Origin: Ferruginibacter sp.
GTDB lineage: Bacteria > Bacteroidota > Bacteroidia > Chitinophagales > Chitinophagaceae
Direction of reading: 5' to 3'
NCBI GenBank assembly: GCA_025963635.1
Contig: JAOQAK010000080.1
Location: 186,001-250,000, forward strand
DNA length: 64,000 bases
In this document: piece by piece, positions 52,852 through 61,875 of the stretch
Numbering within the stretch: position 1 is the first letter of the stretch
How the letters are laid out: each line of letters begins with the position of its first letter
Made by a program: the position numbers and the translations under genes
Notes under the pieces: generated by a model
Database searches by the model: none
Told to the model about the DNA's origin: nothing
Seen by the model: the letters and a program-made list of their open reading frames with translations, nothing else

Positions 52852-54564
52852 ATGAGACAAACTGGATTAAAGCCTTACTATGATGTTGGGGTAATCGGCG
52901 CCGGAGTGGGAGGGTTAACAGCAGCAGCATTGTTAAGCAAAGCGGGCTTTTCTGTTTGTGTTTTGGAAAAGGAACCGCATGTGGGGGGCTACCTGGCTGG
53001 CTTCAGGCGAAAGGACTTTATTTTCGACACCGCCATCCACTGGCTAAACCAATGCAACCCCGATGGACTGGTAAGCAGGTTATTCGATGCCCTTGGGTCC
53101 GATCATCCAAATGCAATTCAACAAAAAAGAATACGAAGATATAAGGGCGATGGATTTGATTATCTGCTCACGAATAATCCAGATGAATGGCGCAACCAGC
53201 TGATCAGCGAGTTCCCCGAAGATCAAAAAGGCATTGAACAGTTCTTTAAAGCGGCTAAAAAACTGGGGAAGTCATTTAAAAATTACAGCCGCGTCTTTCG
53301 TTCGGAAGAAAGCATGTCTTTTTTTGAGCGGATAAAGAATAAAAGAAGATTACTGGAGTTTGTAATTCCTTTCATCCCTTTTATAAGATTTAGTGGTGAA
53401 CAGGGATTAAAAAAAGGACTCTCCAAATACTTTAAAAACGAGGCAATCCATAAAATATTTGCTTCGGAAACAGAACTGCTTTCCTGCCTGGTACCGATTG
53501 GATGGGCCTATTACGGGGATTTTCAAAGTCCTCCCAAAGGTGGTGGGCAGGCAATTCCGCAATGGTTGCAGCATGTAGTTAAGTTTTATGGTAATAAGGT
53601 AAATTGCAATTGCAGGGTAACCAGGGTATTGCTTGAAAACAATAGGGTTACAGGCATCGCCTTTCAGCAGCGGGGAAAAGATCTGAGTATTCAATGCAAA
53701 TATATCATTGCCGCCAATGATGTGGAAACATTGTATGAGAAGATGCTGCCACCGGATGCCATCCCTGCAAAGTTGAAAAATAAATTGAAAATGGCGGAGA
53801 TGTACAGCTCTTCCGTTACTATTTCAATTGCCCTGGATTGTCCTCCCGAAGCGCTTGGGTTTAATGAAGAACTTGTTCATATCGCCAGCGAAAAAGGAAG
53901 CTTTCAGGATCATTCCAGTGGCGATCCGTTAAAAAGTGAAATCAGCATTTTAGCGCCTTCCCTCCGCGACAAATCCCTTGCGCCCGCAGGGAAGGGAACA
54001 CTTACCCTTTTTATGCCGGCTTACATGGATTTTAATAAGAACTGGTTTACCGAACAGGATGAACAGGGGAACTATACCCGTGGTGAAGCCTATCAAAATT
54101 TGAAAACGGAAATCGCTGAGCAGATCATTGGCAGGGTGGAAGAGAGATTTGCTCCCGGGTTGCGATCGCATATCCTGTTTTATGAGGTAGCCACGCCGGT
54201 TACCCATCACCGGTATACGGGCAATAAAAACGGCACCATGATGGGCGCTAAACCCGGGCGGGAGAACATGCAGAATAAAATCGCCCATTATCAAACTCCC
54301 GTGAAAAATCTTTTGCTGGGCGGGCATTGGGCAGAGTTGGGAGGTGGCGTGCCCATTGCGGTGAAGGCGGGCACCAATTCGGCATTGCTCATTCTTAAAA
54401 AAGAGAACAATGCTGCATTCCGTTCATTGGCTGGTTACATTGATAGTAAAATACCCCTCGAAACACTGCTGAAAGATCCGTGTTTCAAACCATACGATAA
54501 CTCGTGGGTGCAGCCGTTGACGCCTGCTCAAAAACAAGAAGCCCTCCCGGAAGAAGATAAATGA
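52852..54564 (+). CDS. CrtI/CrtISO-like FAD-dependent oxidoreductase
   Basis: A 570-residue protein. GAGVGGLTAAALLSKAGFSV is the dinucleotide fold, LEKEPHVGGYLAGF the phytoene-desaturase loop, FIFDTAIHWLNQCNP the conserved entry and NLLLGGHWAELGGGVPIAVK the C-terminal FAD motif. This is the carotenoid isomerase/desaturase family. In the pigment cluster it could desaturate or isomerise the polyene. A 227-base gap separates it from the operon, so it may have its own promoter. It has no signal peptide. Confidence 0.88.
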   Translation: MRQTGLKPYYDVGVIGAGVGGLTAAALLSKAGFSVCVLEKEPHVGGYLAGFRRKDFIFDTAIHWLNQCNPDGLVSRLFDALGSDHPNAIQQKRIRRYKGDGFDYLLTNNPDEWRNQLISEFPEDQKGIEQFFKAAKKLGKSFKNYSRVFRSEESMSFFERIKNKRRLLEFVIPFIPFIRFSGEQGLKKGLSKYFKNEAIHKIFASETELLSCLVPIGWAYYGDFQSPPKGGGQAIPQWLQHVVKFYGNKVNCNCRVTRVLLENNRVTGIAFQQRGKDLSIQCKYIIAANDVETLYEKMLPPDAIPAKLKNKLKMAEMYSSSVTISIALDCPPEALGFNEELVHIASEKGSFQDHSSGDPLKSEISILAPSLRDKSLAPAGKGTLTLFMPAYMDFNKNWFTEQDEQGNYTRGEAYQNLKTEIAEQIIGRVEERFAPGLRSHILFYEVATPVTHHRYTGNKNGTMMGAKPGRENMQNKIAHYQTPVKNLLLGGHWAELGGGVPIAVKAGTNSALLILKKENNAAFRSLAGYIDSKIPLETLLKDPCFKPYDNSWVQPLTPAQKQEALPEEDK

Positions 54565-54763
54565 TGCTGAATGTTGTTTAAGACCGATTTGTTGACCAGC
54601 ATTGGTTTTTCAATGGTTCATCGTTGTAAATATGATTTTGTTATTTTTTCTTTTTGGTAAAAAGAAAAAATAATCTCCCTTGTACATTTACAGCAATGAG
54701 GAGCAACCAAACATCTTTCAAAAAACGATTTTGATTGTGATTCATCATAAACTCTATTTCAAT

Positions 54764-55462
54764 ATGCCTTTCACCAGGTTTGTTTCCTCTTCAAAAAACA
54801 AATGGAGTTGGTTGTTTCTGAAAGGCTTTTTACTTTCAATAATTTTCAATTCCTGTTCCTTTTCAGGCAAATCGACCAAGCGACTGTATGAGTCTTACCG
54901 CCAGAAAATTTTTGATGTCGTAATCGTTCCGGGCGTGCCTTTCAGGAATGGAACATGGGATAAAACCATGAAGGGCAGGGTGTATTGGGCAAAGTATTTA
55001 TACGACCAGGGAATCACGAAAAACATCCTGTTTTCAGGTTCGGCGGTGTATACGCCTTATTATGAAGCCATCATCATGCAATTATATGCAATCGAATTGG
55101 GCGTACCGCGGGAACATATATTTTTTGAAACCAGGGCAGAGCATAGTACAGAAAATGTTTATTATTCTTATGAAAAAGCCAGGGAATTGGGCTTCAAAAA
55201 TATGGGCCTGGCGTATGATCCGTTCCAGTCAAAATTATTAAACAGGTTTATCAGAAAGCAATTTAACGGCGAGGTTGCCGTGTTGCCCATGGTAATGGAT
55301 ACCATGAAAGCCCTGGAGCCAATCATGATTGATCCCGTTATAAACGCCCGGGAAGCCTATTACAAAGATTTTGTCTCCATTAAAAAAAGAGAAAGTTTTT
55401 TTAAGCGGTTGAAAGGTACCGTGGGCTACAACATTAAGTATCGCAGTAAGCAGAGTGAATAA
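54764..55462 (+). CDS. YdcF-like (DUF218) envelope protein
   Basis: A 232-residue protein from the ATG at 54764; an earlier start at 54680 would add 28 residues ahead of the signal. The lipobox-like NSC (Cys28) follows a hydrophobic stretch. The DUF218 core reads DVVIVPGVPFRNGTWDKTMK, RVYWAKYLYDQGITKNILFS, PREHIFFETRAEHSTENVYY and NMGLAYDPFQSKLLNR. In other bacteria the family includes ElyC/SanA-like envelope proteins of uncertain chemistry. It probably does not belong to the pigment cluster. Confidence 0.8.
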   Translation: MPFTRFVSSSKNKWSWLFLKGFLLSIIFNSCSFSGKSTKRLYESYRQKIFDVVIVPGVPFRNGTWDKTMKGRVYWAKYLYDQGITKNILFSGSAVYTPYYEAIIMQLYAIELGVPREHIFFETRAEHSTENVYYSYEKARELGFKNMGLAYDPFQSKLLNRFIRKQFNGEVAVLPMVMDTMKALEPIMIDPVINAREAYYKDFVSIKKRESFFKRLKGTVGYNIKYRSKQSE

Positions 55463-55508
55463 AGGTTACGCCTTTCTAAAAGGTGTAACCTTTATTCACT
55501 CTACTTAC
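55446..55508. terminator. 30-bp bidirectional hairpin between convergent genes
   Basis: Arms of 30 bases (55446-55475 and 55479-55508) pair with one mismatch and one G-T pair around a 3-base loop. The left arm is also the coding end of the YdcF-like gene, and the right arm ends just before the MltG stop. A T run is present inside the arms (TTTATT) rather than after them. It probably terminates both genes. Confidence 0.8.
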
Positions 55509-55509
55509 A

Positions 55510-56544
55510 TCAGTTCCCTCCCTTCAATATCGTAAAACTATCTAATGCCAGCTGGTATTGTTTCGCATAGCGCATATGCTCATCATAGGTAGTGGCAAAA
55601 TTGGAATATCCCCGAAGATCGGGCTTGGCTACAAAATAAAGGTAGGAGGTACTGGGAGAATTCAATACTGCATCAATGGTTTTGGGCGAAGGCGTACAAA
55701 TGGGCCCCGGCGGCAAACCGGTATGCTGGTAAGTATTATAAGGCGATGGATATTGAAGGTATTTATAGTAGATCCTTTTCAGACCAAAGTCCTTCATCGC
55801 GAATTTAACCGTGGGATCGGCGGCTAATTTCATACCGGTTTCCATCCGGTTGAGGTACACGCTGGCAATCTTTCCTTTATCAGCTTCCTGGTTGGTCTCC
55901 TCCTCCACAATACTTGCCAGTATATATGCCTGCACAGGAGTAAGATTCAGTCCGGCGGCTTTTTTCTTCCGCTCATTATTCCAGAATTTTTCCTGCTCGT
56001 TGTACAGTTTTTTAAATATACCCTTTGCAGAGGTATTCCATAAAATGCTGTAAGTGTTTGGTATAACTGCTGTCATCACTGTATTGGTATCCAATCCATA
56101 TTTTCTTAAGGAATCCCCGTTATTCAGCATTTCCATGAAAGTAGTGGAGTCGCATTCAAAATTACCCGCAATTTTTTTTGCAAGGTCTTCTTTTGTTCTG
56201 AGTTTATTGATCACAAGGTTTACTGCAGTTTGGCGCCCTGAAACCAGTATCTTAATAATGGTGTAAATGCCGGATCCCTTTTCAATCACATATTTGCCGG
56301 GCTTCACTTTTTTGTCGTAATCCAGTCGCAAAGCAACCCATTTAAATGTACCCGGATTTTTTATAATGCCTTGTGTGGTGAGTCCTTCCATAACGTCATT
56401 AAAACTGCTGCCCGTTTTGATATAAAAGCTTTTTTTATTTTCACTAAAACTGGTATTACTGCCAAATAAGCGCCAGGCCGCAAAAGCAATAACGGCAAGT
56501 ATCACCAACACTATTCTACGGGCATTTTTATTTGCTGAAGCCAT
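55510..56544 (-). CDS. mltG: endolytic murein transglycosylase MltG
   Basis: A 344-residue protein with one N-terminal transmembrane helix (IVLVILAVIAFAAWRLF). The LysM-like region is followed by the YceG core; the catalytic Glu lies in ASIVEEETNQ, with KGKIASVYLNRMETGMKL and ADPTVKFAM after it, and YNTYQHTGLPPGPICTPS near the end. MltG cuts nascent glycan strands at the inner membrane. Full length for the family. Confidence 0.94.
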   Translation of the reverse strand: MASANKNARRIVLVILAVIAFAAWRLFGSNTSFSENKKSFYIKTGSSFNDVMEGLTTQGIIKNPGTFKWVALRLDYDKKVKPGKYVIEKGSGIYTIIKILVSGRQTAVNLVINKLRTKEDLAKKIAGNFECDSTTFMEMLNNGDSLRKYGLDTNTVMTAVIPNTYSILWNTSAKGIFKKLYNEQEKFWNNERKKKAAGLNLTPVQAYILASIVEEETNQEADKGKIASVYLNRMETGMKLAADPTVKFAMKDFGLKRIYYKYLQYPSPYNTYQHTGLPPGPICTPSPKTIDAVLNSPSTSYLYFVAKPDLRGYSNFATTYDEHMRYAKQYQLALDSFTILKGGN

Positions 56545-56582
56545 GGTTTCTTATTCTATTCGAAATTTGCTAAAAGTAAAAT

Positions 56583-56612
56583 AAAAAACCCCGCCATGTA
56601 CAGGCAGGGTTT
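56583..56612 (-). terminator. Rho-independent terminator after secG
   Basis: On the minus strand AAACCCTGCC pairs with GGCGGGGTTT (one G-T pair) around a 7-base loop and is followed by a T run. It lies 24 bases after the secG stop. Confidence 0.88.
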
Positions 56613-56635
56613 ATAAATTTAGTATAAATTAAAAC

Positions 56636-56983
56636 TTACGGTTTTTTTATAGTATCAACCGGCGCTGCGCCTGGCAAAGTCACGCTGTTTTGGGGCAGGG
56701 GTGCACTGGCCGGTGCTTTGTTGATGAGTTCATCATTTTTGGATGATCCGCCAGCAGTTTTTGGAATAAAGATGGGAGAAATAACACATAACACTCCAAC
56801 GATTGCGGCGAAAATCCAGGTGCCTTTTTCGAGTACATCGGTAGTTTGTTTTACACCCATTAACTGGTTGCTAAAACCGCCCAGGCTGCCCGACAGGCCA
56901 CCGCCTTTTGGATTTTGTACCAATACTATCAAACCCAGTATGATGGAGGCAATAATAACTAAGATTCCGAATAAAATTAACAT
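56636..56983 (-). CDS. secG: preprotein translocase subunit SecG
   Basis: A 115-residue protein with two transmembrane helices (LILFGILVIIASIILGLIVL and GTWIFAAIVGVLCVISPIFI) separated by the SecG loop VQNPKGGGLSGSLGGFSNQL. A Pro/Ala-rich tail is typical of Bacteroidota SecG. It supports SecYE-driven export. It is encoded directly after the acidic protein gene (1-base gap), and both probably share a transcript with LptE. Confidence 0.92.
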   Translation of the reverse strand: MLILFGILVIIASIILGLIVLVQNPKGGGLSGSLGGFSNQLMGVKQTTDVLEKGTWIFAAIVGVLCVISPIFIPKTAGGSSKNDELINKAPASAPLPQNSVTLPGAAPVDTIKKP

Positions 56984-56984
56984 T

Positions 56985-58394
56985 TCAATGTTCTTTTAGT
57001 TGATCAATTTTGGCTGCAAAGTAAGTGCTTTTGGAGGGATTGAGCAAACTTAATTTTTTGTAAACTTCGATCGCTTTGGCCACCTTCCCCTGTTGCAGCA
57101 ATACTTCCGCCATCGCTTCTGTTAACACCGTAGCATCTTTATTGGATTGCTCGGCCAGTTGCTGGATCGACTGGTCTGTTTGCCCGCTTTGTTCCGGTAA
57201 CTGATCGCCATGGATCTTTTTCATCGTTTTAAGCCATTCGGTAAAACTTTTAAGTTGTTTACCTAATTTATCAGACGGCTTTATTTCACCGCTTAATTTT
57301 ATTCCAAGACTGGCGAAATAATCTGACGTGTGTAATGGCTCAAATGAAATACGATCTTCGGTTACATTGGATGTGTCAATATTTAACCTGAAGTTCATCG
57401 GTGCAATTTCCTGTTCAGGGATTTCTGATTCTGCTTCAGGCTCATTGATGAGCGGTGTGGTTTCATTATTGAAATGCCCGGTTATGAGGGGCTCACCTGG
57501 TTTATTTTGTTGTTCCGGAACATTGGAAACAAGCGGCTCAATACCTGTTGTTTTTGCTTCCGTTTCAATGGGCGGAAGTGATAAGGTAGGCTGATCGCCG
57601 GGAATCGCTTCGGATTTCTCTTCAGTAGCCTCCTCAACAATATTTTGGCCTGTTGAAATGATTATTTCCTGTGATGCAGATGTTACCGGGGCTAATTCCA
57701 GCACAGGATCAGTTGATATTGCAGGAACATCCAGATCATCCTGCTCTGTTTCTTGTGTTTCCTGTTCTGCGGCAGCTGCGGCTTCTGTTTTCTCTTTTTC
57801 AATCTCCGGAACAGGATGATTTTCCTCCCTGGGAATAATTTCCTGCGAATCAGGAGCTACCGGCAGCAATTCTAACACCGGCCCGGTTGATAGTGCAGGG
57901 ACATCCAAATCCTCGGAAGCTTTTGCTTTCCCTTGGGCAATAATAGCAGGAACTTCTGTGTCGCTTTCAACAGAATGTATATCATTGTTTACCAGGGCAA
58001 GGTCAACAGATGTTGCATCTCCGGCTGCTGGTTCAGGATGAATGACGGTATTGATCTCATTGCGTTCCTGATGCTGAACTGATTCAGCTTGCACAAGTTC
58101 TTCCGGATGGGCAGGTGCAGGAAATTCGTTAGGTGCAATGTCGATTGGAGCAAGGATTTCCTTTGTTTCCTGCAATTGAAATTGTAGCCAGTAAGGATTG
58201 TTAAACAGGATAGAGGTTTTGGCCGCCTGCTGTTCATATTCTATTGTATTCCTTTCAGTCTCCAGCAATAAAAAGAACTGCGCCGGAGCAAAATAAGGAT
58301 GGTCTTTTGTAACCTGTGTAAGATATTCACGGGTGCCAACGTCCGACAACTTTCGTTTAAAGATCGATTCAAAAAGTAAATTGCTGTCACCCAT
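56985..58394 (-). CDS. acidic repeat protein with a C-terminal TPR-like segment
   Basis: A 469-residue protein, very rich in Glu, Pro and Ala. A 20-25 residue unit is repeated (EDLDVPALSTGPVLELLPVA, DDLDVPAISTDPVLELAPVT) in a long disordered middle (about residues 120-330). The N-terminus (LFESIFKRKLSDVGTREYLT, YFAPAQFFLLLETERNTIEY) and C-terminus (AMAEVLLQQGKVAKAIEVYK, KLSLLNPSKSTYFAAKIDQL) are helical and TPR-like. No signal peptide, so probably cytoplasmic. I do not recognise a function. Its position between lptE and secG is often conserved in Bacteroidota. Confidence 0.7.
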   Translation of the reverse strand: MGDSNLLFESIFKRKLSDVGTREYLTQVTKDHPYFAPAQFFLLLETERNTIEYEQQAAKTSILFNNPYWLQFQLQETKEILAPIDIAPNEFPAPAHPEELVQAESVQHQERNEINTVIHPEPAAGDATSVDLALVNNDIHSVESDTEVPAIIAQGKAKASEDLDVPALSTGPVLELLPVAPDSQEIIPREENHPVPEIEKEKTEAAAAAEQETQETEQDDLDVPAISTDPVLELAPVTSASQEIIISTGQNIVEEATEEKSEAIPGDQPTLSLPPIETEAKTTGIEPLVSNVPEQQNKPGEPLITGHFNNETTPLINEPEAESEIPEQEIAPMNFRLNIDTSNVTEDRISFEPLHTSDYFASLGIKLSGEIKPSDKLGKQLKSFTEWLKTMKKIHGDQLPEQSGQTDQSIQQLAEQSNKDATVLTEAMAEVLLQQGKVAKAIEVYKKLSLLNPSKSTYFAAKIDQLKEH

Positions 58395-58444
58395 ATGCCG
58401 AAGATAAATGATAATGCTACAATGCGAATAATTAATCCTTTATT

Positions 58445-58999
58445 TTACCAGTTGGAAAATATTTTATTAAATATTCCGTCCACTATATTTTTAATGATAT
58501 CGGGAAACAAGGCTGCCTGTGCAGTTTCCAGTGTTTGGTTAGCAGGGAAATCGAAATTATTGGATAGATCGGCCTCAAAATTTTTCTTTTCATCAAGGCT
58601 GTTCTTAAAGATAAGGTGAAAGGAAACCGACAGCCGGTTGGTGCTTGCATTGTTCCCCGAAATACCACTGGTAGTTACATTATATTCAGAAACATACCCA
58701 CTAATATCATAATGTGCGTCATCATCATTGGTTTGGCGCAACCGGGTATTACCGATTACTTTTTGCTTCATCTTTTCCGTTAACTCCTGGCTCAGTTGCG
58801 GGTTAACATAGCGGGCTTTATTGGTAAAATAATTTACCCTAAAGGTCTTTACTTCCGGCGGAATCGGGGAAGTGTCCTTGAATGAATATTTACAGGTGGC
58901 GAAGCTAAATACGGCAAATACCAACAGGCAAATCGGCAATAAAAATATCCTCCTTGTTACGACCTGCGGATTGCTTATTGCCAGTTGTTTTTTGCTCAT
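58445..58999 (-). CDS. lptE: LptE-like LPS-assembly lipoprotein
   Basis: The signal region RRIFLLPICLLVFAVFSFAT ends at a lipobox-like Cys (ATCKYSF). The mature part reads IPPEVKTFRVNYFTNKARYV, NPQLSQELTEKMKQKVIGNT, HYDISGYVSEYNVTTSGISG and FDFPANQTLETAQAALFPDI, matching the Bacteroidota LptE pattern that helps LptD insert LPS. The start is uncertain: ATGs exist at 59041 and 58999, both inside 7-bp repeat DNA, and a TTG at about 58947 follows a perfect AAGGAGG. The listed start is the second ATG. Confidence 0.85.
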   Translation of the reverse strand: MSKKQLAISNPQVVTRRIFLLPICLLVFAVFSFATCKYSFKDTSPIPPEVKTFRVNYFTNKARYVNPQLSQELTEKMKQKVIGNTRLRQTNDDDAHYDISGYVSEYNVTTSGISGNNASTNRLSVSFHLIFKNSLDEKKNFEADLSNNFDFPANQTLETAQAALFPDIIKNIVDGIFNKIFSNW

Positions 59000-59024
59000 T
59001 GCCCAATGCGTATTGCCTATTGAT
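58967..59024. repeat. 7-bp repeats at the 5' end of lptE
   Basis: On the minus strand the units GGCAATA, CGCATTG, GGCAATG and later TGGCAATAAGCAATC form a short drifting heptad array. They cover the region between the sigma-54 activator stop and the LptE signal peptide and may have displaced the original start codon. Confidence 0.55.
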
Positions 59025-60266
59025 TTAATCTTCGATATCATATTCTTTCAGTTTTCTGTACAAGGTTCTTTCACTGATCCCCAGGTCGGAGGAAGCATCT
59101 TTGCGCTTGCCTTTATGTTTTTTTAATGCTTTAATGATCAGCTCTTTTTCCTTGTCCATTATACTCAGCGATTCCTCAATAGCTTCATGTTGGTGAATAT
59201 CTTCTCCTTTTTGATTGATAAAAACAGGTTGATTGGTGTGTCCGTAGTTATTAGTGGAAACGGATGGCTTATGATCGGGCAAAATACCATCTATATTATT
59301 GTTGTACATCGGGATATTTTGTGCAATACCCGGGTTTTGCAATATTTCGAAGAACATTTTTTTAAGTTCATTCACATCCTTCTTCATATCAAAAAACAAC
59401 TTGTATAGTATCTCGCGTTCGTTGGCAAACTCCTGTTGACTCAGCGCTGCTTTTCCACCGACCAATACGGGTAAACGGCTAAAATTATTCTCCGGTAAAA
59501 AGTTTTTCAGGTCTTTGGCAGAAATGTTTTTCTCCTTCGACAATACCGATATCTGTTCCGCGATATTCTTTAGTTCCCTTACATTACCCGGCCATGGATA
59601 ATTCATCAGCATCACTTTAGCATCTTCTTCCAGTTGGATCGGGGCGCCTTTGTAACGGTCGGAAAAATCGGCCGCGAATTTCCTGAAAAGCAGCGGGATA
59701 TCTTCTTTCCGGTCTCTCAAAGACGGAACCCGGATGGGCACCGTATTTAGCCGGTAATACAAATCTTCCCTGAATTTTCCGGACTGTGTACTTTCCAGCA
59801 ATTCCTTATTGGTGGCAGCGATTACCCTAACATCGGTTTTCTGCACTTTACTGCTACCCACCCTGATGTATTCCCCTGCTTCCAGTACACGTAACAAACG
59901 GGCCTGCGTTCCCAGGGGCAGCTCTCCAATCTCATCTAAAAAGATGGTACCACCATTTACGGTTTCGAAATAACCTTTCCGGCTATCCAGTGCACCAGTA
60001 AAAGAACCTTTTTCGTGTCCAAACAGTTCGGAGTCGATGGTGCCCTCGGGAATGGCGCCGCAGTTTACGGCGATAAAAGGATTATGTTTTCGGGCGCTGA
60101 GCGCATGGATAATCTGGGAGAAAACTTCTTTACCAACGCCACTTTCTCCATTGATCAGTACGCTCAGGTCGGTATTGGCAACCTGTGTAGCCACATTCAG
60201 TGCATGATTCAGTGCCGGCGAATTGCCGATGATTCCAAAACGGTTTTTGATTGATTGTAAATCCAT
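59025..60266 (-). CDS. sigma-54-dependent transcriptional activator (Fis-type HTH, no sensor domain)
   Basis: A 413-residue protein. It begins almost directly with the AAA+ domain: Walker A GESGVGKE, the sigma-54 loop GSFTGA (usually GAFTGA), Walker B GGTIFLDEIGELP and the R-finger region FREDLYYRLN. The C-terminal 25 residues form a Fis-type HTH (KDASSDLGISERTLYRKLKE). There is no N-terminal receiver, GAF or PAS domain, so activity must be set by amount or a partner. The central linker is Asn/Gln-rich. Its gene overlaps the region where lptE may start. Confidence 0.9.
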   Translation of the reverse strand: MDLQSIKNRFGIIGNSPALNHALNVATQVANTDLSVLINGESGVGKEVFSQIIHALSARKHNPFIAVNCGAIPEGTIDSELFGHEKGSFTGALDSRKGYFETVNGGTIFLDEIGELPLGTQARLLRVLEAGEYIRVGSSKVQKTDVRVIAATNKELLESTQSGKFREDLYYRLNTVPIRVPSLRDRKEDIPLLFRKFAADFSDRYKGAPIQLEEDAKVMLMNYPWPGNVRELKNIAEQISVLSKEKNISAKDLKNFLPENNFSRLPVLVGGKAALSQQEFANEREILYKLFFDMKKDVNELKKMFFEILQNPGIAQNIPMYNNNIDGILPDHKPSVSTNNYGHTNQPVFINQKGEDIHQHEAIEESLSIMDKEKELIIKALKKHKGKRKDASSDLGISERTLYRKLKEYDIED

Positions 60267-60413
60267 AATATAAGGTCCGCTGAAGAGTAAAGAATTTCAA
60301 CGCGTGTCTATCTGTATCTTCCGGATGCTGCCGGAAGCTTTGTTTTTAAAATAATTTTTGATTCCAATTTCCTTCCGCAATATGAAAGCTATTTTGTTTA
60401 CAACCTGCTTCAA

Positions 60414-61862
60414 TCATATTGCACAACTAAGTGCCTTCCCCAGGAGGGTACCCGCTGTACAGCTGTGGATATTCACTATTACATAATCTCCCTTTTGAAA
60501 GTTCTCTTTAGGGAAAACCACTACTTTATTCTGGTCAGTTCTTCCATGAAGATCGGCTTCCGTTTTTTTTGAAAATCCCTCCACCAGCACTTTAAAAGTT
60601 TTGCCCACATCCTTCTGCATGCTTTGCAATGAGTGCATACGGTGCAGCTCAACCATTTCCTGCAGGCGCCTTTTTTTTACCGCTTCCGGTACGTCATCTG
60701 CAAAACGGCGTGCAGCCAATGTTCCGGGCCTTTCGCTGTAAAAATACATGTAGGCAAGATCATAATGGCAATATTCCATCAGGCTTAATGATTGCTGGTG
60801 ATCTTCCTCGGTTTCGGTACAAAAACCCGTGATCATATCAGTTGATACTCCACAATCGGGGATGATCTCGCGGATGCGGTTTACTTTGGCGATATACCAT
60901 TCCCTCGAATAAGTACGGTTCATCATTTGCAATACCCGGCTACTGCCACTTTGTACGGGGAGATGGATGTAATTACAAATGTTATCATATTTAGCGATGG
61001 TGAACAGCACCTCGTCGGTAATGTCTTTTGGGTGAGAGGTGCTAAACCTTACTCTCAACAATGGAGAAATCAGGGCTACCATTTCCAGCAATTTGGCAAA
61101 GGTTACAGGTTCGTCAACAATTCCATCGATTGAGTGGGGCGCTGTCCAATGGTAGCTGTCGACATTTTGGCCGAGTAAGGTTACCTCGCGGTAGCCATTT
61201 TCAAACAATTCCCGGCACTCGTTGAGAATACTTGCCGCATCCCTGCTTCTTTCCCGGCCTCTTGTGAACGGCACCACGCAAAAAGAACACATGTTGTTGC
61301 AGCCCCGCATGATACTTACAAAAGCATTTACCCCATTGCTGTTGAGGCGGATGGGAGCAATGTCAGCGTAGGTTTCATCGCGGCTTAACAATACATTGAC
61401 CGCTTTTTGACCGGTTTCTGCATCTTCAATCAGCCCGGGAAGGCTTCGGTAAGCATCCGGACCTACCACCATATCCACCAGCTTTTCTTCCTGTAAAAAT
61501 TTTTCTTTCAGGCGTTCTGCCATACAGCCCAAAACGCCCACGAGTATACCAGGATTGGCTTTTTTCAGTTTTTTGAATTCAGTAAGCCTTTTACGTACGG
61601 TTGATTCTGCTTTTTCGCGGATGGAGCAGGTGTTTATAAATATCAGGTCGGCCTCCTCACAGTTTTTTGTGGCGCCAAATCCTTTGCCATGCAATATGGA
61701 AGCCACTACTTCACTATCAGCAAAATTCATTGCACATCCATAGCTTTCAATATAAAACCGTTTCCGGTAGAGGGTCTCATCCACTTTGAAAGGGGCAAAG
61801 GCTTCGCCCTGCCTGGCTTCATTATGCGTTTTTAGATCCGTAGTTAGTGTCGTTTCCATCAT
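60414..61862 (-). CDS. miaB: tRNA-2-methylthio-N6-isopentenyladenosine synthase MiaB
   Basis: A 482-residue radical SAM methylthiotransferase. The UPF0004 cluster Cys are in YGCAMNFADSE, NTCSIREKAEST and LGCMAERLKE, and the radical SAM cluster is CNNMCSFC (CxxxCxxC). The C-terminal TRAM domain reads VGKTFKVLVEGFSKKTEADL and GRTDQNKVVVF. It adds the methylthio group to i6A37 of tRNA. Complete and typical; the N-terminus (about 30 residues) is an extension without motif. Confidence 0.95.
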   Translation of the reverse strand: MMETTLTTDLKTHNEARQGEAFAPFKVDETLYRKRFYIESYGCAMNFADSEVVASILHGKGFGATKNCEEADLIFINTCSIREKAESTVRKRLTEFKKLKKANPGILVGVLGCMAERLKEKFLQEEKLVDMVVGPDAYRSLPGLIEDAETGQKAVNVLLSRDETYADIAPIRLNSNGVNAFVSIMRGCNNMCSFCVVPFTRGRERSRDAASILNECRELFENGYREVTLLGQNVDSYHWTAPHSIDGIVDEPVTFAKLLEMVALISPLLRVRFSTSHPKDITDEVLFTIAKYDNICNYIHLPVQSGSSRVLQMMNRTYSREWYIAKVNRIREIIPDCGVSTDMITGFCTETEEDHQQSLSLMEYCHYDLAYMYFYSERPGTLAARRFADDVPEAVKKRRLQEMVELHRMHSLQSMQKDVGKTFKVLVEGFSKKTEADLHGRTDQNKVVVFPKENFQKGDYVIVNIHSCTAGTLLGKALSCAI

Positions 61863-61875
61863 TAATTTAAGTGCG

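Noticed and set aside
58941..58970. GTAACAAGGAGG stretch resembling the 3' end of 16S rRNA
   Set aside because: Only about 12 bases match and it lies inside the lptE signal-peptide region; chance or a Shine-Dalgarno is more likely.
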